In this document: positions 1 through 8,131 of the stretch, one piece after another
Layout: each line of letters starts with the position of its first letter
Position numbering within the stretch: position 1 is the stretch's first letter
Source: Stenotrophomonas sp. 57
GTDB lineage: Bacteria; Pseudomonadota; Gammaproteobacteria; Xanthomonadales; Xanthomonadaceae
Assembly: GCF_030291075.1 (NCBI RefSeq)
Contig: NZ_CP127407.1
Coordinates: forward strand, 432,001-496,000
Direction of reading: 5' to 3'
Length of the DNA stretch: 64,000 nucleotides
Program-made: the position numbers and the translations under genes
Notes under the pieces: model-generated
Seen by the model: only the letters and a program-made list of their open reading frames with translations
Databases searched by the model: none
What the model was told of the DNA's origin: nothing

Positions 1-438
1 GGAACCAGCAAACGCGATCGACCAGAAAATGGTGGTATCCACCGTCGCGCTGCACGTGGTGGCCACCATCGGTGCGCGCCACCAGCTGCCACGGCGCAGA
101 CGATCGAACACGGTGATGTCCAGCAGCTGCGCCACGATGAAGGCCGAGCATGAGGCAATGGCGATGCGCGGCGTCGCCACCCAGATCGACAGCAGCACCG
201 CCACCAGGAAGCCGATCCACGCTACGCGGCGCGCCGGGCCCGGGCCGAAGCGGCGGTTGATCAGGTTGCTGACCAGGAACGCCACCGGATAGCTGAAGGC
301 ACCCCAGGTCAGCCAATCGTTGATCGGATACTGCACCAGTACGTTGGACAGCAGCACCACCGCGCCCATCGCCAGCACCGCCAGCACCAGGGCGCGCGGG
401 GTCAGCGGGGCAAACAGAGGGGCAGGACGCACGGACAT
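1..438 (-). CDS. Queuosine precursor transporter, VUT/YhhQ family (3' end outside window)
   Basis: Reading the minus strand from the ATG at 438 gives 146 codons that stay open to the window edge, so the C-terminus is missing. The protein is strongly hydrophobic with several membrane segments. It carries the family hallmarks: an AFIVAQLLDITVFDRLR stretch, a WWRAP segment, and an SATVDTTIFWSIAF stretch near the end. In this family these proteins import queuosine precursors such as preQ0/preQ1 across the inner membrane for tRNA modification. No strong Shine-Dalgarno is visible before 438. The family call is firm; the exact substrate is inferred from the family. Confidence 0.85.
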   Translation of the reverse strand, partial: MSVRPAPLFAPLTPRALVLAVLAMGAVVLLSNVLVQYPINDWLTWGAFSYPVAFLVSNLINRRFGPGPARRVAWIGFLVAVLLSIWVATPRIAIASCSAFIVAQLLDITVFDRLRRGSWWRAPMVATTCSATVDTTIFWSIAFAGS

Positions 439-512
439 GGCGAGCCAGGGGACAAGGGGAATCGCCCATTATCCGCCCGGCCCGCGCCAAATCCAAAAAC
501 GCTCGTTCAGCT

Positions 513-1025
513 TTACAGCGCCTCGCTCATCACATCGCCCGCGGCGTAGGCGGTCGGCACGTAGGCCAATGCCTGACCCTGCGCGCTCTTCACGGTCCAG
601 CCGGCACCGGCCCCGGTGGGGTCGAAATGCACCCGCTGCCCCACCACGAACGCGGCGGACTGGTCTTCATGCACGCGCGCCGGCCACCGCAGGGTCGCGG
701 TCTGGTCGGCCTTGTCCGGCACCTGCAGCTGCACCTGGCGCTCGCCCTCCGGGGTGGTCTCCACCTTCTTCACCTCCATCGGCGGCAGCGGCACCGCCTT
801 GGTGCGCTGGGCTTTCTCACGGCGTTCGCTGGCCTTGAACGGCGCCTTGGACAGTTCGGACAGGCCTGCCGATGCGGCAAGGGGCACCGAGACCACGATC
901 ACCGAGGTGATCAGCACGCTGGCCTCGCTGCTGTTCAACTGTGGCGCGGCGCCAGCATGGGCGGTGGGCACCAGCAGTGCCGAGAGCAGCAGGGCGGACG
1001 CGGGAACGCGCAGGCAACGGAACAT
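513..1025 (-). CDS. Exported protein of unknown function, paralogue of the upstream gene
   Basis: 170 residues with a Sec signal peptide ending about VPTAHAG. A good AGGAGG lies about 7 nt before the ATG at 1025. The C-terminal half contains a VGQRVHFDPTG block, then GW and a K..G..L.YVP run. The same order occurs in the neighbouring product encoded at 1058-1561, so the two look like a tandem duplication of one periplasmic domain. It is the last gene of a run of four minus-strand genes for exported proteins with gaps of 19-48 nt, probably one operon. I recognise no catalytic motif and no named family. Confidence 0.75.
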   Translation of the reverse strand: MFRCLRVPASALLLSALLVPTAHAGAAPQLNSSEASVLITSVIVVSVPLAASAGLSELSKAPFKASERREKAQRTKAVPLPPMEVKKVETTPEGERQVQLQVPDKADQTATLRWPARVHEDQSAAFVVGQRVHFDPTGAGAGWTVKSAQGQALAYVPTAYAAGDVMSEAL

Positions 1026-1057
1026 GGAGACCTCCTGGTCAATGTGAGGACGGCGGC

Positions 1058-1561
1058 TCAGCGCCGGGTATCGAAGATGTCGCGCGGGCCGGTGGCCTCG
1101 GGCAGGTATTCCAGCGGACGGCCCTGGTTGTCCTTCAGCTGCCAGCCCTGATCGTTGCCGGTCGGCTCGAAGTTCACGGTCTGGCCCACGGTGAACTGCA
1201 CGGCCGGATCACCGATGCCGCGCGGGTACTGCATCGAGGCGGTGTTCCGCGGATCGTTGGCATCGCGCAGCTGCACTTCCCGTCGGCCATCGACGGTGGT
1301 GGCGATGGCGCTTACCTGCATCTGCGGCAGCTTGATCTGCTGCGGGCGGGCAAGCGGGCGGCCTGCGTCGGCTGCGTCCTGGGCTTCCTGGGCCGCCGCC
1401 GCACGGGCCGCGTTCACCATCTGCGAGGACATCTCCAGGCTCGGTCCCTGTGGGCCCGGGTCGTGGATGATGACGATGCGTCGTTCGGCATGGGCGGCGT
1501 TCGTGCAGAGCAGGCCAGCAACCATCACCATCGACATCAGGGAAACAGGCAGTGCGCGCAT
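1058..1561 (-). CDS. Exported protein of unknown function, paralogue of the downstream gene
   Basis: 167 residues from the ATG at 1561, chosen because AAGGAGA lies about 6 nt upstream and a signal peptide (MRALPVSLMSMVMVAGL...NAAHA) starts exactly there. A longer reading to 1618 would bury the signal. The mature part begins with an Ala/Glu-rich, probably helical segment and ends with a VGQTVNFEPTG...GWQLKDNQG block shared with the 513-1025 product. It sits 19 nt after the DUF2145 gene and 32 nt before its paralogue, so they are likely co-transcribed. Function unknown. Confidence 0.75.
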   Translation of the reverse strand: MRALPVSLMSMVMVAGLLCTNAAHAERRIVIIHDPGPQGPSLEMSSQMVNAARAAAAQEAQDAADAGRPLARPQQIKLPQMQVSAIATTVDGRREVQLRDANDPRNTASMQYPRGIGDPAVQFTVGQTVNFEPTGNDQGWQLKDNQGRPLEYLPEATGPRDIFDTRR

Positions 1562-1580
1562 CTCGTTCTCCTTGCAGGAT

Positions 1581-2432
1581 TCAGGGCGAGGCAGCGGTGG
1601 CTCCAGCCACCGGCACATGAGGGATCACCAGTTCCTGCTGCAGCTGGCTGCGCTGGTGCAGGAAGTCGAACACCGATTCCACGGTCACCACCGAATAGTT
1701 GCCGGAAATGCGTTCGCCGGCGGGATGGTCGGTCGTGGTGGCGTTGGCCACGAACAGGCGCGCACCCACGCGCTTGCCCAGGCCGATATGCAGTACGCTG
1801 GGCTGGTACTTCTGCTGGCGCAGCCACTGCTGGGCCTGTTCGCGCTTGACGATGGCGGGTGCCCCATCGGCCTGCGCCATCGCTGCGGCCAGCACTTCCA
1901 GCACCCACTGGTTGGAGTTCTGGTAGTCGGTGGCGAACGGGTAGGCGACCACGTTGTACCTGGTTTCGTGCAGCGCCTTGGGCTGGATCGACGGCGATAC
2001 CAGCATCGCTTTCAATGCAGCACGCAGCGGTGCCGAAGGCACGCCGATGCGCAGGTCGGTATGCCCGCCGCTCTCGCCGACGAAGTTGCCCAGGCCTTCG
2101 TGGTACAGCTGCGAGCTGTCGGTCTTGCAACGGTTGAGCAGGTGCATCGCGCGCCAGCGGCCATCGTCCTCGCGCAGCAGGAAGGCCAGGTGGCTGTGTC
2201 GCAGGCCGTAGCGGCTCAGATCCTGGCCGCCGCGTGCGGCGACCACCACGTCCACATCCGGCAGCGCGTCCAGGCGTTCGGCGGTGGTCCAGGCCACGTC
2301 CAGCATCGCCGCCTGCGAGGCGACGCTGGGGTAGCGTTCGCGGCACTCGGAACTGTTGGCCCAAGCGGGCGCGGTCACCAGCAGGCTGGTGATCAGCAAC
2401 GCAGCGCGGGGCAGGCGGGAGAAACGATCCAT
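1581..2432 (-). CDS. DUF2145 family exported protein
   Basis: 283 residues with an N-terminal signal peptide (RAALLITSLLVTAPAWA). The body matches the DUF2145 pattern as I know it: a G..LS.YGLRHSHLAF segment near residue 70, an MHLLN.C segment followed by L..EGLGNF, and an NC-terminal half containing RYNVVAYPFATDYQNSNQWVLE-like text. DUF2145 proteins are exported and have no assigned biochemical activity. The conserved His, Asn and Cys residues suggest a hydrolase fold, but that is only inference. The gene is flanked by small exported proteins in the same direction. Confidence 0.8.
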   Translation of the reverse strand: MDRFSRLPRAALLITSLLVTAPAWANSSECRERYPSVASQAAMLDVAWTTAERLDALPDVDVVVAARGGQDLSRYGLRHSHLAFLLREDDGRWRAMHLLNRCKTDSSQLYHEGLGNFVGESGGHTDLRIGVPSAPLRAALKAMLVSPSIQPKALHETRYNVVAYPFATDYQNSNQWVLEVLAAAMAQADGAPAIVKREQAQQWLRQQKYQPSVLHIGLGKRVGARLFVANATTTDHPAGERISGNYSVVTVESVFDFLHQRSQLQQELVIPHVPVAGATAASP

Positions 2433-2480
2433 GTCGGTACCTTCAACGGCGGGCAGGCCCGCGCGCCGATCATACGCCGG

Positions 2481-2711
2481 TCAGCGCAGCGGACGGTCCA
2501 CGCCCTTGCGCTTGAGCTCGCGGTCGCAGGCCTCGCTGATCGGCGCGATCGGCAGCGGCGGACGCTCGCCCGTCTTCGGATCGCGCAGCGCCGGCTGTTC
2601 GCGGTATGCATCCAGCTGCTGCTGGCACTGGTAGGAAATCGGATCCAGCTCGGTGGGCGTAGTGGAGCAGGCAGCGAGCAGGGCCAGTGGCAGCAGGAGC
2701 AGGGGGCGCAT
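2481..2711 (-). CDS. Small lipoprotein
   Basis: 76 residues starting at the ATG at 2711. The N-terminus MRPLLLLPLALLAACST is a short lipoprotein signal with lipobox LAAC (Cys15), so the mature protein should be anchored to the membrane through that cysteine. The remaining 60 residues are polar, with two further Cys (YQCQQQ and EACDREL) that could form a disulfide. It is the first gene of the four-gene exported-protein run ending at 513. No family recognised. Confidence 0.7.
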   Translation of the reverse strand: MRPLLLLPLALLAACSTTPTELDPISYQCQQQLDAYREQPALRDPKTGERPPLPIAPISEACDRELKRKGVDRPLR

Positions 2712-2855
2712 GAAGACGTTCAGCGTGAGGGGGGAAGCTGGACTCTAACCGTGCAGCCGGATCCAAATGTTCAGAAATCGCTGGGCACCCGGTTAACGGA
2801 GGGCCGGAGCAAGTCGGGGGCTTAGGCCATGTCGCGGGGCTTGGGCCGCGGCGCG

Positions 2856-2942
2856 GTAGAGTCGACTGTTAGTCGACTATCGCGCGCAGCGCGGGGTTTT
2901 CAGCGGTATCGCCAACAGCAGTCGACTAACAGTCGACTCTAC
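2856..2942. repeat. SMAG-type palindromic repeat pair
   Basis: Two inverted copies of a GTAG-headed palindrome (GTAGAGTCGACTGTTAGTCG and its complement) separated by a short spacer, able to fold as a long hairpin. The right end overlaps the stop codon of the adjacent minus-strand gene: that gene's TAG is part of the repeat's GTAG. Confidence 0.9.
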
Positions 2943-3934
2943 AACTCCTTCGCTGTTTTCCCGGGCTCTTGCGAAAAGCCAAGCCGCGCTTTCACTTCCG
3001 CGGCCACCCGCGCGGTCTCGCGCAACGGCTCGATGCGGTCGTACTGCCAGTCCAGCCAGCGCGCCTGCAGCCGCCCACGCTCGCGCAGCTGCTGCTGGAA
3101 ACGCGCCAGCCGACCCTGCGCGGTATTGGCCAGCGCCACCATCACCGGCATGCGCGTGGCGCAGGCTTCAGACAACAGGTTCACCGAGTCGGGTGACACC
3201 ACCACGCGGTTGGCCCAGCCGAGCAGGCCGCCATAGGGATTGGTGCCGTCGCCACCATCGCCCCAGATCACATGCGGCAGGTCCGCAAACGTCGCACGCA
3301 GGATCTCGGCCAGTGCCGGCGGCGTGCGTCGCGAGGTGGTGGCCAGCAGGCTGCCACCCTCGCTGCGTATCTGGTCGGCCAGCGCACGGAACACAGCGAC
3401 CATCGCCGTTTCATCCCACGGCGCCAGCGGCGTCGGTCCACCCACCAGCAGCGCGGTGCGCGGGCCGGGCAGGGTGCTGAAGCCGGCGAACGCGGCGCGG
3501 CCCCAGGCCAGCCAGTCATCGTCCACCGGGTTGAGGCTGCCGAGCAGGGTCAGCACATTGCTGCCGCGCAGGGCATCGTGTTCGGGCACCACCACCACAT
3601 CCCAGTGGCGTGCAGCGATGCGCGGGTCGAGGATCTGCACCACCTGGCTGCCACGGGCGCGCAGCACGCGCAGCGCGCCCGCAGCCTGGCGACCACAGCC
3701 GATCGCCAGTGGCGGGGGCTCGGCGGCCAGTGTCGCGAAGGCCTCGCCGTAGCCGTTCACATCGCCCGGCAGGCGGCGCGGCGACAGCCAGCGCCAGGGG
3801 GCGCGCGGCTGCAGGACCAGCGGCCGATGGGCGCCCTGGCGCAGCGCCGAGGCCAGCGCGACCGCCTGGCGGACATTGCCCGCGCGGCCGTCAGTGACCG
3901 TCCAGGGTGCGCTCGATCGTTTCACCATTGGCAT
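2939..3934 (-). CDS. ELM1/DUF1022 family protein
   Basis: 331 residues. The start of the mature fold, SAPWTVTDGRAGNVRQA, and later blocks (IGCGRQAAGALRVLR, QILDPR, VVVPEHDALRG.NVL, TTSRRTP, VVVSPDSVNLLSEA) match the 'mitochondrial fission ELM1' family, named after a plant protein but widespread in bacteria. The fold resembles a glycosyltransferase-B arrangement, and bacterial members have no settled role. The first ATG at 3934 is followed by another two codons later; either could start translation. The stop TAG at 2939-2941 lies inside the SMAG repeat, so the last residues may have been reshaped by the repeat. Confidence 0.8.
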   Translation of the reverse strand: MPMVKRSSAPWTVTDGRAGNVRQAVALASALRQGAHRPLVLQPRAPWRWLSPRRLPGDVNGYGEAFATLAAEPPPLAIGCGRQAAGALRVLRARGSQVVQILDPRIAARHWDVVVVPEHDALRGSNVLTLLGSLNPVDDDWLAWGRAAFAGFSTLPGPRTALLVGGPTPLAPWDETAMVAVFRALADQIRSEGGSLLATTSRRTPPALAEILRATFADLPHVIWGDGGDGTNPYGGLLGWANRVVVSPDSVNLLSEACATRMPVMVALANTAQGRLARFQQQLRERGRLQARWLDWQYDRIEPLRETARVAAEVKARLGFSQEPGKTAKEL

Positions 3935-4054
3935 TAATTCGTTTCAGCCCTGCTGGGTGTTGCAACAGTCGCGACACTCTACACTGCGGCTCGTCGATTC
4001 GCCCCGCGCCGCCCGCGGGCACTGACTTCCCTTCGCTGCCCTGGAGATCCACCG

Positions 4055-4645
4055 ATGTCCCACGCGCTCGACGCTGCTGCCCTCGATCAGCTGTTCCGTA
4101 CTGCCCGCACCCAGAATGCTTTCCTGGACAAGCCGGTTCCTGAGAGCCTGTTGAAGGAACTGTACGACCTGGTGAAGTGGGGCCCGACCGCCGCCAACAC
4201 CACGCCGGCCCGCTTCGTCTTCGTCACCTCGAAGGAAGCCAAGGAAAAGCTGGCCCCGGCCCTGTCCGAAGGCAACCTGGCCAAGACCATGGCCGCGCCG
4301 GTCACCGTCATCATCGGTTTCGACCTGGACTTCCACGAGAAGCTGCCCTATCTGTTCCCGCACACCGATGCCAAGGCCTGGTTCGATGGCCCGCAGGAAG
4401 GCCGCCACGAAGCCGCCATCCGCAACGGCAGCCTGCAGGGCGCCTACCTGATCCTGGCCGCGCGCGCGCTGGGCCTGGATGCCGGCCCGATGTCGGGCTT
4501 CGACCCGGCCAAGGTGGACGAAGCGTTCTTCGCCGGCACCGCCATCAAGTCGAATTTCCTGGTCAACCTGGGTTACGGTGACTCGGCGGGCCTGTTCCCG
4601 CGTCTGCCGCGCCTGTCGTTCGACGAAGCGGCGCGCATCGCGTGA
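4055..4645 (+). CDS. RutE-like nitroreductase (malonic semialdehyde reductase family)
   Basis: 196 residues, start ATG 4055 with GGAG about 7 nt upstream. The protein follows the RutE/HadB-type nitroreductase pattern: L..LF..AR..NAF at the N-terminus, a [16 protein letters not shown] block for FMN binding, and a C-terminal [11 protein letters not shown]...V...FF segment followed by [10 protein letters not shown]. Family members are FMN-dependent NAD(P)H oxidoreductases; in E. coli the homologue reduces malonic semialdehyde in uracil breakdown. No other rut gene is nearby, so a general quinone or aldehyde reductase role is equally possible here. Confidence 0.85.
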   Translation: MSHALDAAALDQLFRTARTQNAFLDKPVPESLLKELYDLVKWGPTAANTTPARFVFVTSKEAKEKLAPALSEGNLAKTMAAPVTVIIGFDLDFHEKLPYLFPHTDAKAWFDGPQEGRHEAAIRNGSLQGAYLILAARALGLDAGPMSGFDPAKVDEAFFAGTAIKSNFLVNLGYGDSAGLFPRLPRLSFDEAARIA

Positions 4646-4663
4646 GTCGTTGTATCGGTTTCG

Positions 4664-4691
4664 GGCCCGCCGTCCCGCGGCGGGCTCTTGC
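4664..4691 (+). terminator. Possible terminator hairpin after the nitroreductase gene
   Basis: GCCCGCCG at 4665-4672 pairs with CGGCGGGC at 4678-4685 around a 5-nt loop, followed by CTCTTG. The stem is strong but the T-run is poor, so it may be only a weak terminator between this gene and the YceI gene. Confidence 0.4.
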
Positions 4692-4731
4692 TGCACCGTG
4701 TACCCACCCTACGATCCGGAGAGTTCCTGAG

Positions 4732-5439
4732 ATGAGTGCCACCCGTAAACTGCTGCTGCCGCTGGCCCTGACCCTGGCCATCGCCGCCTGCTCCAAGCCG
4801 GCCGACACCGCTGCCCCGGCCGCCGATGCCGCCGCCCCGGCCACCACCGAGCAGGCCGCCACCCCGGCGGCTGATGCCGCTGCTGCCGCCCCGGCCGCCG
4901 AAGCGATCAAGATCGCCTCGGGCACCTACAAGCTGGACCCGAGCCACACCGACGTGCTGGCCCAGTGGAGCCACTTCGGCTTCTCCAACCCCAGCGCGCA
5001 CTTCGGCAATGTTGAAGGCACCCTGGTGTACAACGCCGAAGACGTGACCAAGTCCACCGTGGAAGTGAAGCTGCCGCTGAGCGGCCTGAACAGCTTCACC
5101 GCCAAGTTCGACGAACACCTGAAGAGCGCCGACTTCTTCGACGCCGCCAAGTTCGCCGATGCCACCTTCAAGAGCACCAAGGTGGAAGCGGCCGGCACCA
5201 ACAAGCTGACCGTCACCGGCGACCTGACCATCAAGGGCATCACCAAGCCGGTCACCCTGGACGTCACCGTCAACGGCGGCGGCGAGCACCCGATGGCCAA
5301 GGTTCCGGCGGCTGGCTTCGATGCCACCACCACCCTGAAGCGCAGCGATTTCGGCGTCGGCGCGTATGCCCCGAACGTCAGCGATGAAGTGAAGATCCGC
5401 ATCACCACCGAAGCCACCGGCGAAAAGCCGGCGGCTTGA
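4732..5439 (+). CDS. YceI family lipoprotein
   Basis: 235 residues from the ATG at 4732, preceded by GGAGAG about 9 nt upstream. The signal peptide has lipobox IAAC (Cys17), followed by about 45 residues of Ala/Pro-rich linker. The YceI lipocalin-like barrel then starts at GTYKLDPSHTDVLAQWSHFG, with the typical later blocks LPLSGLNSF, F.EHLKS.DFFDAAKFADATF and GDLTIKGITKPVTLDV. YceI proteins bind long-chain amphiphiles such as polyisoprenoids in the periplasm. Here the long linker and lipidation would tether the barrel to a membrane. A strong terminator follows directly. Confidence 0.9.
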   Translation: MSATRKLLLPLALTLAIAACSKPADTAAPAADAAAPATTEQAATPAADAAAAAPAAEAIKIASGTYKLDPSHTDVLAQWSHFGFSNPSAHFGNVEGTLVYNAEDVTKSTVEVKLPLSGLNSFTAKFDEHLKSADFFDAAKFADATFKSTKVEAAGTNKLTVTGDLTIKGITKPVTLDVTVNGGGEHPMAKVPAAGFDATTTLKRSDFGVGAYAPNVSDEVKIRITTEATGEKPAA

Positions 5440-5468
5440 TGCCCCCCGCTCACTCGTCGTGAGAAGGC

Positions 5469-5502
5469 AGAAGGCCCGCTGAAAAGCGGGCCTTCTTTTT
5501 TT
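5469..5502 (+). terminator. Rho-independent terminator of the YceI gene
   Basis: AGAAGGCCCGCT (5469-5480) pairs with AGCGGGCCTTCT (5485-5496) around a GAAA loop and is followed by a run of seven T. It stands 30 nt after the YceI stop codon. Confidence 0.9.
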
Positions 5503-5529
5503 GGGGGATGCGATCCGCGTCGATGGCGT

Positions 5530-5670
5530 GTGGAAACTTCGCACTGCGTGGGAAACCCGCACTGCACGAGAACCCTGCACCGCGCGGAAAACCTGCACTG
5601 CACGAAAACCCTGCACTGCACGGAAAACCTGCACTGCACGAAAACCCTGCACTGCACGGAAAACCTGCTT
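5530..5670. repeat. 18-bp degenerate tandem repeat
   Basis: About seven and a half units with an 18-bp period, core CTGCACTGCAC at 5593, 5611, 5629 and 5647 and diverged cores at 5539, 5557 and 5575. The units alternate between GAAAACCTGC and AAAACCCTGC forms. The array ends at the left edge of a SMAG element. No convincing ORF uses it. Confidence 0.85.
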
Positions 5671-5672
5671 TG

Positions 5673-5757
5673 GTAGAGTCGACTGTTAGTCGACGGCTCT
5701 TCGCGGGATGCCAAAACCCCGCGCTGCGCGCGCGAGTCGACTAACAGTCGACTCTAC
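5673..5757. repeat. SMAG-type palindromic repeat pair
   Basis: Inverted GTAGAGTCGACTGTTAGTCG / complement pair around a GC-rich spacer. It sits exactly between two unrelated tandem-repeat arrays (18-bp array on the left, 20-bp array on the right). Confidence 0.9.
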
Positions 5758-5760
5758 CGC

Positions 5761-5980
5761 TGGTCGGTTCCATCACGCGCCGGTCGGTTCCATCACACGC
5801 CGGTCGGTTCCATCACGCGCCGGTCGGTTCCATCACGCGCTGGTCGGTTCCATCACGCGCTGGTCGGTTCCATCACGCGCCGGTCGGTTCCATCACACGC
5901 CGGTCGGTTCCATCACGCGCCGGTCGGTTCCATCACGCGCGGGTCGGTTCCATCACACGCTGGTCGGTTCCATCACATCG
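5761..5980. repeat. 20-bp tandem repeat, 11 units (VNTR-like)
   Basis: Eleven consecutive 20-bp units with consensus YGGTCGGTTCCATCACGCGC and no spacers. Variation is confined to unit position 1 (T, C or G), position 17 (G or A) and the end of the last unit. The array lies between a SMAG element and the 3' end of a small minus-strand gene that stops 13 bp away. The near-perfect units suggest recent slippage or unequal exchange, so copy number probably varies between strains. Confidence 0.95.
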
Positions 5981-5992
5981 TGCGCGGCGCGC

Positions 5993-6394
5993 TCAGCGCA
6001 GCGTGCCCAACCATGCCACGCAGGCTTCGCTCGGGCTCTGCTTGGCCTTCACCGCCAGCCCGCTCACGCGCACGAAGGTCTGCGCCGCCTGCGCCACCAC
6101 CTGGCGGGCGATCAACGCGGCCTGCTTGGTCGCAGCCTGCTGCTTGCGCAGCTGCACGATATGCACCGACGGGCGGCCCACCGGCGCGTACTTCTGGTCG
6201 CGGCGCAGCACATCGGCTACCTGCGCCACTTCAAACTCGGCCTGCAGGTAGCGGTGCTGTGCCTCCACCAGCTCACGCAACGGCGTGCGCAGGGCGGCGG
6301 TGTCGGCGAAGGCGACCAGCGCCGCATCGCAGGCAGTGTCATCGGCGAAGCGGGTACGCAGCGCGTCCACGCTGGCCAGGGTCAGTTTGGCCAT
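5993..6394 (-). CDS. Hypothetical protein, helical
   Basis: 133 residues, start ATG 6394. The sequence is Ala/Val/Gln-rich with no signal peptide and no membrane segment. It looks mostly alpha-helical: VDALRTRFADDTACDAALVAF at the N-terminus, later LRRDQKYAPVGRPSVHIVQLR, then an Ala/Gln-rich helix. A TACDAALVAF and a single C-terminal Cys are present, but no metal or catalytic motif. The codon pattern is typical of the host, which supports it being a real gene. It is squeezed between the 20-bp tandem array and a SMAG element. Family not recognised. Confidence 0.6.
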   Translation of the reverse strand: MAKLTLASVDALRTRFADDTACDAALVAFADTAALRTPLRELVEAQHRYLQAEFEVAQVADVLRRDQKYAPVGRPSVHIVQLRKQQAATKQAALIARQVVAQAAQTFVRVSGLAVKAKQSPSEACVAWLGTLR

Positions 6395-6472
6395 GTGGGC
6401 CTCGTTGCTGCAGGAAAGGAGCGCGATTGTCGCATTGGTTGGCGTGCTCCGGGCCGGGAGGCTTCCGCTTTG

Positions 6473-6559
6473 GTAGAGTCGACTGTTAGTCGACTGCTCT
6501 TGGCGCGATGCCGGAAACCCCCGCGCTGCGCGCGTTAGTCGACTAACAGTCGACTCTAC
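6473..6559. repeat. SMAG-type palindromic repeat pair
   Basis: Inverted GTAGAGTCGACTGTTAGTCG / complement pair, immediately upstream of the membrane-protein ORF that starts at 6605. Confidence 0.9.
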
Positions 6560-6604
6560 CTGGCTGGCATTTCAGGCGCAGCCGCACCCACGGAAGGAAG
6601 ACCC

Positions 6605-7273
6605 ATGCAGGACGCGCAGTACTGGTTGAACGAATTCTGGTCGGGCCTGAGCCTGCTCGACCTGCTGGGCGGCAGCCTGCTCGGCACGCTGCTCGGCCTG
6701 GTTCTGGGCCTCCTCGGTTGGCGCTGGCTGCATCGCCGCGGCTGGCTGCAGCGGCGCAAGCGCTGGCATCACTGGCTGCTGGCCAGCTACGTGGTGCTGC
6801 TGCCGCTGGCCACCGCCTTCTTCGGCCTGCAGCTGGGCTTCACCGCCGGTGCGCACCGCGCGCTGTTCAAGCAGCTCGATCATTTCCAGCCACACCTGCA
6901 GACGCTGGTGGAAGGCTGGAGCGAAGGCTTCACCGATTCGCTGGACGACCCGCGCATGCGCGATGCATTGCGCAGCCAGGGCACGGTGGGCGATGTGGCC
7001 GAGACCGTCGCCTCGGCCTATCTGAGCGAACACCCACTGCCCGGCCTCGACCGTCTTGGCGATGGCCCCTTGGCACGCGGTGCGGGTTGGGTGGACGCGG
7101 CAGGGGGCCAAGCCGCCGGTCGCGGTCCCTGCTGTAGAGCCGAGCCCATGCTCGGCTCATCGCGCGTAGCGCGATGGGTCCATCGGTGGCCGAGCGGAGA
7201 GCAGCCGAGCGTGGGCTCGGCTCTACACCGTCAAGAGCGTGCGGACCAACGGTCCGCACCCACCGCCTTTTGA
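6605..7273 (+). pseudogene. Membrane protein truncated into a SMAG repeat
   Basis: The ORF starts at ATG 6605 (GGAAGGAAG upstream). The first 155 or so residues look genuine: one Leu/Gly-rich membrane segment (LLGGSLLGTLLGLVLGLLGW), a second segment about residues 58-80, then a soluble helical part. From about residue 177 the frame runs into the SMAG repeat at 7134, giving repeat-derived text (RAEPMLGSS, QPSVGSALHRQ), and it stops only at 7271-7273. The simplest reading is that the original 3' end was lost and replaced by the repeat. It could still yield a shortened, C-terminally altered protein. Family not recognised. Confidence 0.55.
7134..7226. repeat. SMAG-type palindromic repeat pair (GCCGAGC subtype)
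   Basis: GTAGAGCCGAGCCCATGCTC on the left and GAGCGTGGGCTCGGCTCTAC on the right, facing each other. It is translated as part of the truncated ORF that begins at 6605. Confidence 0.9.
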
Positions 7274-8071
7274 TCAATCGCCGTCGGTTTCGTCCGGGTG
7301 GGCCTTCCAGTAGCCAGTGGAACGAATCCAGTCGCGCGGCACGCCCAGGTGGCCTTCGATGAACTTGCGCATCATCCGCGCACGGCGTGATTCGGTGGCG
7401 ATCCAGTAGAAGACATCACCGTCCGGCGCCTCGAAGTCGGTCAGCATGTCTTCCAGCAGCGTACTGCTGGCCGGCGGGAAGCCGTTGCGCTCCAGCCAGT
7501 GGATGCGCACGTTCTCGTACTGCGGCAGGTCCTGGCGCTCGGCCTCGTCGCGCACTTCGATGAAGGCCTGCACCTCGGCGCCGTCCGGCAGCACGTCCAG
7601 CCAACGGGCGATGGCGGGCAGTGCGGTCTCGTCGCCGATCAGCACATAGGCGTCGTAGCTGTCGGCCACCACGAACGAGCCGCGCGGGCCGCCGATCACC
7701 AGCCTGTCGCCCGGCTGCGCGCGTTCGGCCCACGGCCCGGCAATGCCCTGGTCGTGCAGCACGAAGTCGATGGCCAGCTCGCCGGTCTCGTGGTCCCACC
7801 AGCGCGGGGTGTAGTCGCGGGCCGGCGAATGCTCCTTGCCTTCCGGGTAGCGCGGGCCCTCGGCGGTCATGGTCGGCAGCACCATCTCGCCCGCAGCGTT
7901 GGGGAAGAACAGCTTGATGTGGTCGTCGGCGCCGGGCGAATCGAAACCGGCCAGGTCGTCGCCACCCAGCACGATGCGGCGCATGTGCGGGGTGACCTCT
8001 TCGGTGCGCAGCACGGTCAGCTCACGGAAGCGCACATCCAGGCGCAGGCGCGTGTTGTTGTGTTCGGTCAT
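7274..8071 (-). CDS. Siderophore-interacting protein (ferric-siderophore reductase, ViuB/YqjH type)
   Basis: 265 residues from ATG 8071. The N-terminal half is an FAD-binding barrel with the RDYTPR motif (about residue 85), which contacts the flavin, and a GPRGSF loop. The C-terminal half is the SIP domain, with a GDETALPAIARWLD segment and a FYWIATESRRARMMRKF stretch that ends in the typical R..GYWK.H. Such enzymes use NAD(P)H to reduce ferric iron bound to siderophores and release it in the cytoplasm. It lies 60 bp behind a PadR-family repressor gene in the same direction, the arrangement known from E. coli yqjI-yqjH. Confidence 0.92.
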   Translation of the reverse strand: MTEHNNTRLRLDVRFRELTVLRTEEVTPHMRRIVLGGDDLAGFDSPGADDHIKLFFPNAAGEMVLPTMTAEGPRYPEGKEHSPARDYTPRWWDHETGELAIDFVLHDQGIAGPWAERAQPGDRLVIGGPRGSFVVADSYDAYVLIGDETALPAIARWLDVLPDGAEVQAFIEVRDEAERQDLPQYENVRIHWLERNGFPPASSTLLEDMLTDFEAPDGDVFYWIATESRRARMMRKFIEGHLGVPRDWIRSTGYWKAHPDETDGD

Positions 8072-8131
8072 GGGAATGCCTGTAAAGGTGTCGCGCGGGG
8101 GCGCGCGGCATGGGGGAGGACCTGGCTGGAA

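Noticed and set aside
1155..2825. A 556-residue plus-strand open frame over the exported-protein operon
   Set aside because: It is antisense to three genes with signal peptides and good ribosome-binding sites and has no sensible composition.
4055..4645. Evidence for a uracil-degradation (rut) operon
   Set aside because: Only the RutE-like gene is present; neighbours are unrelated.
5761..5980. The 11-unit array considered as a CRISPR
   Set aside because: Units are contiguous 20-mers without spacers, and no cas gene is present.
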